64,000 bases of DNA from Zerene cesonia (GCF_012273895.1 NC_052124.1:2604001-2668000), one strand, 5' to 3'. Positions 45,156 to 57,054 are shown, numbered from the stretch's first letter. Notes: generated by a model not told the origin, from the sequence alone. A program made the numbers and translations.

Positions 45156-45699
45156 TATATTCGCAAGGAGCTGGGACGAGAGTCTAGTATACTATATAGG
45201 TAAGTATGAGTAAGAATTTATTTAATGTGTACAATTCAAAAGGTAACAATAATTGCAATGCTAAATAACTTTGTATGATTGAACCGATTAGATAATTGCT
45301 ATTGACTGTTGCCACTTGCAGCGGCTGTTACAGTTATAAAAGTAATAATCCATTTAAGCTTCGGCTGGGTTGTTTCAATTTATATTTTTGAACGTGTTCT
45401 AATTTTGTAATTAGCTATGATTTATTTATAAATATAGTTTTAAAAACTACAAAGCACGCTTTAATGATACAATCGATTAAATTGTGCTCTTATAGAGAAT
45501 ATACGTGAGGTATTTATTCAATCCTGCTGATCCTTTAGGGATGGATTTTTGGAAAAAATAGTAAATAGCCTACGTCTTATTAAGATGTATAAGCTATTTT
45601 ATTGTCAAGTTTCTTTAAAGTCCTTCGATAGTATTTACCTGAAACAATGAGAAATATCCATCCATATATTTTAAAAAATTTCGCACTAAAATTAGAAGG

Positions 45700-45790
45700 A
45701 TTAGGCGGCTGCCTCGGCTAAACTCGTGGTACGTTTTCAGCTCCATAAGAACCTGCCAAATTGGTCGAGCCGTTCTCGAGTTTTACGCTT
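45700..45790 (-). mobile_element. Helitron fragment
   Basis: CTCGAGAACGGCTCGACCAA and TTAGCCGAGGCAGCCGCC on the minus strand fit a Helitron body and 3' stem; termini lost. Confidence 0.4.
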
Positions 45791-45925
45791 AGGGGCCGTC
45801 CATAAATTACGTGAGAAATTTTTCAGGTTTTTTGAACCCCCCACCCTCCCTGGTGAGATTTCATGAGATTTCCTTATAACTCCTCCCCACCCAAATCTCA
45901 CGTGAGATTTTTTTAAATGTATTTT
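45791..45925. repeat. GGGGCCGTCCATAAATTACGT element fragment
   Basis: Opens with AGGGGCCGTCCATAAATTAC, then a C-rich stretch (ACCCCCCACCCTCCC) and repeated TGAGATTTC. It ends in an 18-bp palindrome AAATCTCACGTGAGATTT at 45893-45910. This opening is typical of a widespread arthropod DNA-transposon-like repeat; exact class not determined. Confidence 0.5.
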
Positions 45926-46704
45926 GGCTATGAACCCATTTTATTTAAGAAAAAAAAAAGAAAAAGTGATAAAAAATGATTTCTCTATTACTTTTATTTA
46001 CGACTAGCAAAGGTAACTTTACTACATACGACGCTTTTAAGGGCCTCTTGAGAGGTCAATGTGCGGGTCCGTGGTATTTAAAACGATACTTAAATGACGA
46101 ATACTAATATATCGAGTTTTGCCATAAGTTTATCCTAGAAAAAACATTTGGCGATTCATATTTATATACATATGAATTATTAGAGTTTTTTAATATCTTA
46201 TAATCCCAAAAAATTACTTTTAGACGAGATTTTTCCTCATTGGCTGTTTTTAAAATGGTAAACATATAAATTACATACGAAGGTAAGAACATAAAGATTA
46301 ACGATATTAAAAAAAAAAAAATTTAGGCGCAATTTTTTGTTGTTAATTACGTAATTCAATTTAGGTTAGTCTTTAATTTCAGACAAGTTAATGAAAGTGC
46401 TATATATCATGGACTAAATATTATTATATTATCTTTATTGAAAGAGCTTAATCACAAATTGGTTATTTGGTACATGCTAATAATAAAGATACAGAATTAC
46501 AATTTTAAGTAGACTGATTCTAGGGGATACTAATGTTATTTAGTATAATTATAATGAATAAAAAAATTATTTAACTACTTCTCATATTGTCATTTTTATT
46601 TCTTTAATCAGTGATATAAAATAAAAAAAACAGTTTTTTTTTAAATATGGATTGCTTGTTTTTACTGCTCCACGGACCACGATATATTAAATAGTATTCA
46701 ACTG

Positions 46705-46850
46705 TATTCAAAAAAGGTGAGGTTATCAATTCGACTGTAATGTTTGTGTTTGTTATCTCATAACTATTTATTCACTCACTTCGGTTCACTCAGAACCAAT
46801 TTTTATTATTTTCTTATTTGGTAGCTAGTGCCTGTCATGTTATAAAGACG
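46705..46850 (+). repeat. AACCGACTTC-family repeat
   Basis: AAAAAAGGTGAGGTTATCAA, TTCGACTG, GTTATCTCATAACTATTTAT and a decayed 3' block. Its first 10 bp recur in the hairpin at 47090. Confidence 0.45.
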
Positions 46851-47089
46851 GTTTGAATTTTTTTTTGAAAATTATTTATACAAAACTAGGCGTTAAACAA
46901 AATGTCAATATACCAACACTATGCCGGTAACATAACATGTAACATATTAAACTGCAAGTCATGTAAGTCATTTATTAATTGATTAAAATATTTATCATCC
47001 GGTTAGTACTATGACCGGAAAGACAAAGCAATACACGTGTATGCAGTTTGCCCGCCACTTCAGATATTTATCGCTTTTGTATCGATTTG

Positions 47090-47127
47090 AAAAAGTGAGG
47101 TTATATTTCCATATAACCTCACTTTTT
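47090..47127. repeat. Perfect 17-bp hairpin
   Basis: Arms 47090-47106 and 47111-47127 (AAAAAGTGAGGTTATAT) are exact reverse complements around a 4-nt loop TTCC. Confidence 0.9.
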
Positions 47128-47361
47128 GCTTTGCTTCAAAGACGTACCATCCATACCATATATATAATAGTAACAACATGATTTATTTCTCTATTGAAAT
47201 TATATATTGTGGGTTACAAATATCTGTTAGATATTAACATACTTGTATTATGTGAAGGGAAGATTTTGTGTGTTAGATAGTTACAATTTTTATTTGTCGA
47301 GGGCTTTGCGTGGAATAGACGGCATGTTAAAGACGACATGTTTTTTAATGATTATTGAATA

Positions 47362-47559
47362 CTTTCTCCCCGCGTTTTCACCCGCATAAGTCCGTATCCC
47401 GTAGGAATAACAAGATAAAAAGTTGCCAATATGTTATTCCAGTTGTCCAGTTGTCCATTTACCAAATTTTATTGCAATCGGTTCAGTTGTTTTTTCGGGA
47501 AAGCGCAACACACGCACACATTTCCTTAAAAACTTTAACATCTATAGTATTAGTAGGAT
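47362..47559 (-). mobile_element. Degenerate Helitron, TCCTACTAATA subfamily
   Basis: It retains GTACGGACTTATGC-type 3' and TCCTACTAATACTATAGATG 5' parts. The 5' edge is followed by two further AGTAGGAT repeats, so the terminus has been tandemly amplified. Confidence 0.65.
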
Positions 47560-47897
47560 TAGTAGGATAGTAGGATTTTTATTCCTATCTAAATGTATTT
47601 AATAACTAACTTCCCGCTAATGAAATGTTTATGGAGGAACAGTTATTTCGATGAAGATAGAAGGATCGATCAGCCTGCAGTTTACGCGACTGACCGACTG
47701 GTATCACAGATTAAGAACTGCTTACTACATGCTGTTATTGGGTTAAAGGCCTGACGAATTAGTGCTGATTTAAGCTAATTGTTACATGTTATTACATAAT
47801 ACAGTATGTATCAATGAAAATTATGTCATAAAATGTTTAGTTAGATTATTGAATTGTTCTGATTGTGAAATGTTGGAATGTAAAAAATATTTACTCA

Positions 47898-48027
47898 TTA
47901 GTGCTCCGCCCCGGCTTCGCCTGTTCAATATTTAGCATAGGAATCACGTCGATAACTAACAGTGAAAGGATTTTTGAAATCGATCCTGAAGTTCCTGAGA
48001 TAAGCGCGACCAAACATACATATTCTA
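47898..48027 (-). mobile_element. Helitron 3' part with CTAA end
   Basis: On the minus strand: GGCGAAGCCGGGGCGGAGCACTAA before T. The terminal CTAA obeys the CTRR rule. Confidence 0.55.
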
Positions 48028-49254
48028 GTGCTCTATGTTGTGATAGTATAGTATTGTGTAATCTATGGTACACAATTACATTATAATTTACCCTTTGGTA
48101 TAAGAATTAAAACCCTACCGAATAACAGAGTCGCTATTTTTTACAATCTTAAACGGGAAGTTTACGTAGTCTAGTATCCGAAACGTTTGCTTTTCATAGA
48201 CCCGAATGGTACCTAGTTTTTTTGCAAAGATAACGCGGACACGTACCTACGACTGTTTGACATTTAAAAAATAAATTGAATTCGCTAGGAAGTAACCTGA
48301 GTTTATAACAAATTTGAAAAACAACTTTGTGGTGCGAATTCACGTTGCCCGCTATGGTTATGTTGATGCTTCTGGTTTAGGAGATACAACAAAATTATTT
48401 ATTTATCTGTTATTTTATACTGTTATGTGACAGTCACTAATCTCAATAACAAAATCTTTATTACGCATTACTGAATCCCGTTATCGGTTTAGAGATAGCA
48501 CAAAAATAGTTTTCATGAAGGATTATTTTGATTTTTTCTATTGACTATATTTGATATTTTAATTTTATCAACTCTATACAATACAAACTAAATAAATTAA
48601 TCCTTTTTTTCATCTACATTAGAGCAGATTGCGTTGTTAATAGTAAAAACATAAAAAAATAACATATTAATGAAACCAATAATTGGCAATATAAAATAAT
48701 TTAATGAGAGGAAAAATAAATTAGCGAAGGTTTTCTCGATCTCCCGCAAACTACGTCTGATTTAACATTTTTTTTTATATAACCTCAAACATTTATGTGA
48801 AAATTTCTTTCCCAACTCATCGTACGAAACACTATCTAGATCACAAGTCACAACATAGACCTTCTGTTGGGTTTGTTCAAAATATGTCGACGCATGTTCG
48901 AGTCCCACACTGTATCCTCCTAAAATGGTACAGATTTGTATTTTATCGTTATTACGTTAAATATGCTATTAACTGATTCTTCTTTGCATGCGGAAACCAT
49001 CTTAGCCTAGTCTGCGTTGACCTTATTTGATGGAAACCAGCTATGTAATAACTTTCGCGAAATAACTCAATGAAATGAGGAAAATCATTTCGTCGTAATT
49101 TGTCATTCATTGTTTTACTCTTTCAAGGTCAAACATTTACATTTAAAGCTTCCGTGGAAATTTTGATACAAACAATTACTTTAAGATTGAAATTAGTTTT
49201 TGTGTCACGGAAAATTGGCTTCATTCTGTTTAGTGAGCTATATTTAGATATTAT

Positions 49255-49402
49255 AAGGAATAGGATACGGGTCTCCGGCGCCCTCACTAACGGAACGAGA
49301 CACAGCATTATTTCATGCCGGTCTTCTGTGGGGGTGTGGTACTTCCCCGGTGCGCGCTGGCCCAGTTCGTGCCGAAGTGTAACTCGCCTCCCATACTACA
49401 AA
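49255..49402 (-). mobile_element. Family P 5' part
   Basis: Reverse of GGGAGGCGAGTTACACTTCG, GGGGAAGTACCACACCCCCA and GGCGCCGGAGACCCGTATCC; ends before the 3' blocks. Confidence 0.6.
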
Positions 49403-49516
49403 TTACATTGTTATGTTGGGACAGAACATAATATTGTATTACCGTGCTTAAATTTTTTCATAATTTTTTTTCATTTAGATTACCTGTGTCTGATTTAGGC
49501 CAATATCGTACGCTTA

Positions 49517-49735
49517 GATATAAAAGACTTTTAACGGATTTAAATCGGATTAATTCATTATTATTAATTCCAACAAGTCTGTCTCCCCGTGACCACATTC
49601 GCTATAAACTTGTAGTGTTTGCAATTTCGGCTATTTGTGCCGAAATTGCGAACACTACAAGCATTGAATAAATTGTTAATGTAATTGTAAACGTTTAAAA
49701 TATCTTATCTCTAAGAAATAAAAGACTTAAATCTT
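49517..49735. repeat. Repeat containing a 23-bp hairpin
   Basis: Contains TTTTAACGGATTTAAATCGG and CCCGTGACCACATTCGCT, related to the MITE at 1721. The inverted arms 49609-49631 and 49639-49661 (CTTGTAGTGTT...) pair over 23 bp with one G-T, around a 7-nt loop. Confidence 0.6.
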
Positions 49736-50234
49736 TTATATCTCAGCACCTACCTTTTACCTTTTTATGAAATATATAAGATTAAATAGAAACTTAAAAA
49801 GATAAAGTATTAGCATTTAAAAAGGCCCATTAAAATAATGTCAATCTAACTTCCTATTTTTAATATTGTGCAATAGTTTAACTCCTTTTAGTATTTATAT
49901 ATCATCACATTATAAAATATACTTTAAAATTCAAATATTAAATAAAACCTCAGAATAAAATAAATATAATGTACTAAATTAATTATATTTTAACATTTTA
50001 AAAGCTTTTCAGATTGCATATACGTCATCGCGTGAGCAAATCAGATTTAAATATAAATCAATTTATGCTATGAAACGCGAAATTTTATAAGAATTTCTGG
50101 ATGTACGTTTATTATTCTTTCATTCAAGAACGGCTCATCGAATCTTTATAAACGGTGTGGAATCTGGGTTAGCACATGTTTTATTTTTCATCAGGGTATT
50201 ACAAGGCGAGTGACGTCGCTGCGTTAAGCTAATA

Positions 50235-50580
50235 TTTTTTTTTTTTTTTTTTTTTTTTTATATTAGATCAAGCAGACATTTGACCACAGGTCTACCTGAT
50301 GGAAAGTAGAAGTGATCTAGGTGGTGACATGTCTGCTTGAGAGAAACCTATTCACTCTCGCCTTGAAAACATCCAGATTATAACTGTTCGGAAAAACGGC
50401 CGCCGGCAGAGAATTCCAATCTTTAGCAGTTCGGATAAGGAATGAGGTGGTAAAGCGTTTAGTGCGCGAAGTTGGAATATCTACTGTATAAGGATGAGAT
50501 TTGTCAGTGCGTCTACTTGTACGGAGGTAAAAGGGTGAGGAAGGGATCAACTCGTGAAGACCCAAAGCGCACTCACCGAA
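50235..50580 (-). mobile_element. 5'-truncated LINE, reverse transcriptase C-terminal end
   Basis: A 25-base T-run at 50235-50259 is the poly(A) tail of a minus-strand non-LTR insertion. The open frame to 50317 contains RTKRFTTSFLIRTAKDWNSL, PAAVFP and YNLDVFKARVNRFL, the typical C-terminus of Jockey/CR1-type reverse transcriptase polyproteins (F..SFL.R....WNSLP..VF....L..FK..VN). Only about 85 residues remain and they are uninterrupted, so the insertion looks young. Confidence 0.8.
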
Positions 50581-51361
50581 GTGTATTCGGTAGAATACAC
50601 AAAGGCAAGCAACTTTAATATGTGTATTATGTTACCTGTGCTTATATAAAACATTTAAATAACTGCATAAACTAAGAAAAACATAATTATTCTATGAATA
50701 AAACATCTGAAAGGTTTCCTCAACTAGCATTGTCATTATCATCGTCGCTCAGCCATAAACATTCAAAAAACATCAAAATAAAGAAAAACCATGACCGAAA
50801 CTTGAATAAAAGTATAAATTCTAGTCGTTTCAATATAAGGAAAGTAATCCCTCATTAATATTGTACAAGTGAAAGTATTTATGTCTGTCCGACTGCTTGT
50901 TCTTCATGCCTAAGCCGATGAACCGATTCGGATGAAACCGATCAAACAAACAGAACAATGAAGTTGTTCTGTTTGATATTAATTTGTTGTTATTTGGTGG
51001 TGCCAAAGATAAATTTAGAAATTGGTTTAATTTCTCGCCTTTGACGTCGGTAACCTTTTTGTAGAAAAGATTATCAAAAACAAGGTATGTATTATCCATC
51101 GGATTATATACTAGTAAGTATGTATATTATAATGTATGCATTCAGATTAATATTAAACCAGACATTTTCAAGTTTATCAACAAAAACAAAACATATAATA
51201 AACTTAAGATGCGAATTAGTACTGAATAAAAATATGCTTAACAATATAAAAATTAAATGTTTTTGCGCTTAATTACTTCGAAGTGTTCCCGAGATCAGCG
51301 CGTTCAAACAAACTTTTCAACTTTATATTATAATGTTTAGATTTTCTGATGAAAATCTTTC

Positions 51362-51650
51362 GAGCGGGTAACCGAGCTGGTGGTTCGCCTGATGGTAAGA
51401 TATAACCAGCAGTCTTGAGCATTGTCCAAGTATGGGCTTGGGAATTCGGTGCCCTCTTTTCAGAGGCAAGGAATAAGGAATAAAGGAATGGCATAGATCA
51501 ATGGGAAGGGTGAGGAAAAGAAAAACGGGTTCCTCCACTCACCGAACGAAGCACATTCGCATGCTTCCACCATCTCTGTGGGTGTGGTACCTTCCCCAAT
51601 GCAAGCTGGCGGGTGCTGAAGCGTGCCTGACTCCCACAACAAATGGGGTG
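51362..51650 (-). mobile_element. Family P retroposon, near full length
   Basis: GTTGTGGGAGTCAGGCACGC on the minus strand, through GGGGAAGGTACCACACCC and GTGAGTGGAGGAACCCG, to CATCAGGCGAACCACCAGCT. The A-tail is lost. Confidence 0.65.
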
Positions 51651-51990
51651 AAAAATAATACACATTTTTATAAACCATCCAACAACTACCAACGACCAAT
51701 GGAATGTTCCTGTAAAACTTTTCATCATTCTCATATTGATTAAAATTGAAAAATTCTAGGTAACCTCGCATCTAATTTGTAATTATGCCTCTTCATTCGT
51801 TTTGTCGAGTAGGTATATAAAGAAAGGTATGTATATAAAGTATACATTATTTTATATTTTGCGGGTCTTTATTGTTTAAATTTGTGTTCATGTCGAGGCG
51901 GAGACTCAATCGGAAAATGCTAAACTGGTTTCTTAGACTTTTATGTCGCAGTCCAGACACTAAAAACTTCCTACTACTACTTTTTAATGT

Positions 51991-52605
51991 TGTAGTCGAG
52001 CACGCTTCAGCACGAATTGGGCCAGCTCGCACCGGGGAATTACCACACCACTGCAGAAGACCGGCGTAAAATAATAGCATGCTATAGTGTTTCGTAAGGG
52101 AGCCGGAGGTCTATTTCTTTTCTCATCCTTCCCAATCTTTTCCATCTTTCCAGTCATCGATCCGTTTTTTATTCCTTACCTCTTAAAAGCGCATTCGCAG
52201 AGGTCTGTGCCGTGCTGTGGTGAACACTTACCATCAGGCGAACAATCAGTTCAGTAGCCCACTATGCATCATCAGCCCATATATGTTCCCACTGCTGGTA
52301 CACAGGCCTCCTAAGAGGGTTCAGGCCATTATCCACCACGCTGGCCAAGTGCGGGTTGGCAGATGTCACATGTCGTCGAACTTTTTAATTCTTGGACATG
52401 CCGGTTTCATCACGATGTTTTCCTTCACCGTTTAAGCAATGGTGATGTTATCCACATGCGCAGATAAATTGAAAAATCAATTTATTTCCTGCACGCTCGC
52501 CCGGTCTCGAACCCCGACTTATCGATTTTGAAGTCCGAGGTTCTCACCACTGAGCCACCACTGCTTTTTTTAGCCCACTATGACATAACAAAAAATACTT
52601 AATAC
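51991..52605 (+). mobile_element. Family P retroposon split by a SINE
   Basis: TGTAGTCGAGCACGCTTCAG...TTACCATCAGGCGAACAATC up to 52266; after the inserted SINE it resumes with TAGCCCACTATGACATAACA and an A-rich end. Confidence 0.75.
52267..52570 (-). mobile_element. Full-length tRNA-derived SINE, nested, with TSD
   Basis: The target duplication TAGCCCACTATG is at 52255-52266 and 52571-52582 (perfect 12 bp). On the minus strand: A-box region at 52560-52550 (TGGCTCAGTGG), B box GGTTCGAGACC at 52513-52503, a 200-bp body, and a GATGATG tail. Best-preserved copy in the window. Confidence 0.88.
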
Positions 52606-53734
52606 CCAAAAACTACCCAATTCATTTGACTTAATTTTCGATTGACGCAATTCTATTACAATCAAATGAATATTATTAAATATTGAGTAACTGTAACAAA
52701 GCTTCGACCGGAAGCTGTGTAAAGCTAACACCGGATGTGAGTGATTAATTTATTGTCATTATTGCTAGATACAATACAGCTTTAATTATATTTTATCGCT
52801 TTATACTGATCAGGGTTGTCAGCTCACTGAATTAGGCGTTAGAACTTAAAATGCGTTACATAGTTTCATTTAGGCGGAATAGGCTTGAGCGTATCAAGGT
52901 TGTGGACATTTTAATTTTTTGAAATTTGTGTTTGTTTGCCCCTGGGAATTAATTACGCATAGTTTTACGAGGTCGACCTCGTCCCTAAAATAGATTTTTA
53001 TTTTAAATTTTGAATAACGTCTATCGAATTTTAAATGGATGCTAATCCGTTGATAAAATCCAATATTATAAAAAAATCATCTTTAATAAGTCCTCACAAA
53101 ATTAGTAGATAACAAAAACTTAAAAATACAGATAAGAGAAAGGATAACGTTGTGAGAGACTGGTGCCTGAAGTAGACTACTTAGAAGTCTGAGGTGCAGG
53201 TCACCAGAACCTCGCGCGGTTATCACACGAATAGAGGGTACCATAAGTTTAGGTGTCTACGTTATACATGGAGAAAAGTGATCTCATCATTAGAAGAAAC
53301 AAAAAGGGAAAAAAATTAAACAAAATTCAATGCTTTACAAGTGAAATAAGAGCTTAAAATAGAAAACTTTTTAACCACAGGAACTTCTTACAAGTGGTAC
53401 CCAAATATTATCTAAACAAAAAATATTTGACACAATATTTAAACCACCTTTCCCCCCCGTGTGCTCAAAAGAAATTCCCTATCTCCAGACACAAATTATA
53501 CCACAAAATCGCTCCGTTGCAACGTGAAAGACAGACTTTTGCATATAATGTAGGTCAGGATTTTCGTTTATCAGAGATTCAAATTGCTGCAAAAATGCAT
53601 AGGGATTTTTTATATCTTTATTGGGTCTGGGATGAATAGTCCCTTATAACCCTAAGTGATGAGGGTATCCTAGCGGAGTAACCTTTGCTAGGTCACTAGT
53701 AGTCTTAGGCTAGGCTTATGGTTATATAATTCTA

Positions 53735-53938
53735 CTAGCTGCGCCCCGCGGTTTCACTCGGTTAAGTCCGTATCCCGTAGGAATATCGGGATAAAAAGCC
53801 TATATGTTATTCCAGTTGTCTAGCTATCAAGGTACCAAATTGTATTAGAGCCAGTTCAGTAGTTTTTGCATGAAAGAGCAACAAACACACACACATCCTT
53901 ACAAACTTTCGCATTTATAATTTTAGTAGGAAGTAGGA
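53735..53938 (-). mobile_element. Helitron, TCCTACTAATA subfamily
   Basis: Complete, with 3' GGGGCGCAGCTAG-T; one stem arm is mutated (AACCGAGTGAAACCGCG). The 5' edge is duplicated (TCCTACTTCCTACTAAAATT). Confidence 0.75.
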
Positions 53939-54423
53939 TTATAATTTTGTGGATATTTTTTTAATCACCCTGAATTAAACGTAACGTGCATAAACCGCCT
54001 AAGATATACATTACGATTATTATTTTATAATTGATATTTACAAGGCAATTTAACAGATGTAGGCAGTTTTTTTTGTTGGATAATTTAATGTGAGATATTA
54101 CTCCTTTTAAAGTGATAACGGTATTGATACAACAGCAGGGAACATTATCAATTTTTGTTTATTATTATTTGATTAGTCAACAAAATATACATACATACAA
54201 AACTGTGAGACAGATTTGTATGTATATCTGTACCTTCGTAGCTAATAAATGAATAAATCTGTAGAAAACGAAACGTTTTTACCGGAATTAGTGGTATGGA
54301 ATTTAGTATTAATATTATTTAGTGTCAATGATATGATGAGGATTATTGTATTTTTTAGTTAATATTTCCATATTGCATTAATACTTCCTGCAATTACTAC
54401 TACTAGTATAGTATTATGTTATA

Positions 54424-54619
54424 CTAGCTGCGCCCCGCGGTTTCACCCGCGTAAGTCCGTAACCCGTTGGAATATCGGGATAAAAAGTTGCCTATGTGTT
54501 ATTCCAGTTGTCCTACGTACCAAATTTCATTGCAATCGGTTCAGTAGTTTTTGCGTGAAAGAGCAACAAACACACACACACATCCTTACAAACTTTCGCA
54601 TTTATAATATTAAGTAGGA
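54424..54619 (-). mobile_element. Helitron, TCCTACTAATA subfamily, complete
   Basis: Intact stem and CTAG-T. A small internal deletion removes part of the GTCCAGC...GTCTACGTA block. The 5' end TCCTACTTAATATTATAAAT carries an extra T. Confidence 0.78.
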
Positions 54620-56500
54620 TGTGGTACTATAAATATAAAAATGTGTTTGTACATTTAATTATTTGTTTGTCTGTCTTTCACGTCGCACTGGAGCCTTTTT
54701 GGGATATCATTTTTGGGTCTGGTGATAGTTTAGAGGCTAGAGAGTGATATACAATTAATAACAATTTGTACGGAGTGTATTAGGAGACGAATTAAAACAC
54801 CGAAATCATGATTAAGACTGAACGTTTATTCATATTAAACATTGCTTAAATATAATTTGGATAATGGGGTTATACGTGTACATTATAAATGATGAATTGT
54901 TACAATACAATGTTTGAAAAGTCAAATATTTCCTCTTAAAATGTTGCGTTTGAAATCTATGTTTTAACTATAAACATTTAGATTTTTATTTATTTATATA
55001 TTAAAACATCAAATATCTAGATGTAAGTACGCATTAATTTCTCTCTACCAGTTTTGGGCTCCTGACTTATTTGGACTGGGTTTAACCGCTACGTACAGCT
55101 AAGTGCATTTCATTATATCGGGTAAAACCCTACAGATATCTACCGCAGGTTTTCTAGGAATATACCAACACAAACCACTGTATGTATACTTTCAAGTGAC
55201 GCATGTCTTGTCGCCAGTTAATGGAGGATCATTTCATAAGCAACGAGTTAATGAATTGAGTATCAAGGTCATATTGTAGTGGAAGGCAAAATTAAACTGC
55301 AGAGGGAATTATTACAGATGGATTGGTTGAGAAGTTTATTGGTTCTGTATGAAATGTGGTACAGAGATAATGTTTAATATGTATTAGCTATGATGCTATC
55401 TACTTAAGGTATTCGAGTTAAACTGATGTTTCATCGGGAATGAATAAATAAGTCATATTATATTGATAAGGCAATTGAATATCTGGTTATACTCATTTTC
55501 AAATTAGGTGCAGCGTATTCTATGATTTTTTATCCTTTGATTTTTAGCATTGAATGATAGAAAATACAACAAATAAACTGACCGAACTTATTTTCGGCGT
55601 TGGATGCAGAGTATTTTTGTTTCCAACAATACCAATAGCAAAAGTTTAGCACTACTCCTGTCTCTCAAAATCTTCCATTCAATGTGCAATACACTCATAA
55701 TTATACAAATATTCCATAGGTAATGCAAGATCGAGTTTAATGTAACCAACTGCACCGGGGAAACCCTCTCTGGGTTCGATGTACCTACAAGCTATAAAAG
55801 CTCACTTCTACGACTTGTATTCGATATATTATATACTTTATTGTTTTTATCAAAATTTGATTCTCTTTATGTATTTATTTCAATTCGAATAAGTTAATAT
55901 GATTCTATACCACTTATTGAAACTATCATCATACAAACATTTTCTCAATCTGGTATTCTTTTAAAAACGACTGATCGAATGAAATGTAATTATATACACA
56001 CAGATATTCTATTTTGGTTATTTACACAGGTTATTTATAAAGTTCAACCTTTTAAGAACGTAGAGTAAGAACATGGACTTGTTCTCACCAAATTTTTCGA
56101 AAAATTTAATACATGTAATTTGTTTGTTATGAATACAGTAACTCTATATTAATTAAATATCTTACGTTTTCTAAAAATAAGAACTTACATAGCAATATTA
56201 CTTGTGCATAAATCAAATGCAATTATAATATAACCCAATGCGAAATAACAATTATGATTAAAACGCACAATGCATTGATCGAGAACTCATCAGCTTTTTA
56301 TAGCATTTAAAACGATTTGTTAAGTGAAGTATCAACTCACACGAGCTCGTGATTACAATCGAATAGAAGCCATTTGAAATCTATTGTCAGTAATTATACT
56401 TAATTAATTACAAGGAGATCGTATTATGTTAAATATTTCGTAAGTTTACGGCATGACTCGGGGTCAAGATTTATAGAAAATCTATTTAATCAAAATACGT
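54620..56500. other. AT-rich intergenic stretch, no gene seen
   Basis: A possible Helitron body fragment lies near 54640-54740 (TTTCACGTCGCACTGGAGCC). Otherwise nothing can be supported. Confidence 0.45.
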
Positions 56501-56833
56501 GGTAATATGTGGTCGAGCATGCTTCAGCACGAATTGGGCCAGCTCGCACCGGGGAAGTACCACACCCCCACAGAAGACCGGCGTGTAATAGCATTCTGCT
56601 TTGTTTCGTTCGGTGAGTGGGGGAGCCGGAGGCCCATATCCTTTTCCTTAACCTTCCCAGTCCTTTCCTTTATTCCTATCGCCAATCCTTTATTAAACCC
56701 TTTCAAATTTGAAGTCGGCAATCCATTTGTAGAGGTCTACAGTGGACCTTATGCCTCTCCAAAAGTTCATGGGCGGTGGTAGCGCTTACCATCAGGCGTC
56801 CCACCAGCTCCATTGCCGACTGTGACATAAAAA
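56501..56833 (+). mobile_element. Family P retroposon with TSD, reference copy
   Basis: AAAATACGT at 56492-56500 repeats just after the A-tail at about 56833-56841. All family blocks are present from GTGGTCGAGCATGCTTCAGC to CATTGCCGACTGTGACAT and A7. This supports retroposition of the family. Confidence 0.78.
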
Positions 56834-56871
56834 AAATACGTAATTCCCTTTATAATTCCCAAATAACAAAA

Positions 56872-57054
56872 ACGAGAAAGTGTCTTTGTTTGGTTGTTTA
56901 TTTGTTTCTCTTTCTTTCACGTCGTTAATGGAGCGTTTTTATGATATGATTTGGAGATAGTTAGGAGTCTACGTCTTACCGCACTGTAATATCTCGTTTC
57001 CTTGTTATTTTATTTCCTTTGAGTACCCGACCGTAGTCGCAGACGCAAAACTAG
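56872..57054 (+). mobile_element. Possible Helitron
   Basis: GAAAGTGTCTTTGTTTGG..., TTTCACGTCGTTAATGGAGC, ...GTCGCAGACGCAAAACTAG. The CTAG end is followed by C rather than T. Confidence 0.35.

Noticed and set aside
49100..49498. 132-codon open frame on the plus strand
   Set aside because: It runs antisense through a family P retroposon fragment, with AT-driven codons elsewhere and no family motif.
50581..50615. TAATAT near 50605 as the LINE target duplication
   Set aside because: Six AT-only bases are not distinguishable from background, so the 5' junction of the LINE is left open.
51460..51771. Three overlapping frames of 78-103 codons
   Set aside because: All are within one family P copy; stacked open frames on both strands reflect low stop density in the repeat.
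10400..54619. CRISPR-like array formed by the recurring ~200-bp element
   Set aside because: Copies are kilobases apart, in both orientations, with Helitron termini; the DNA is eukaryotic.
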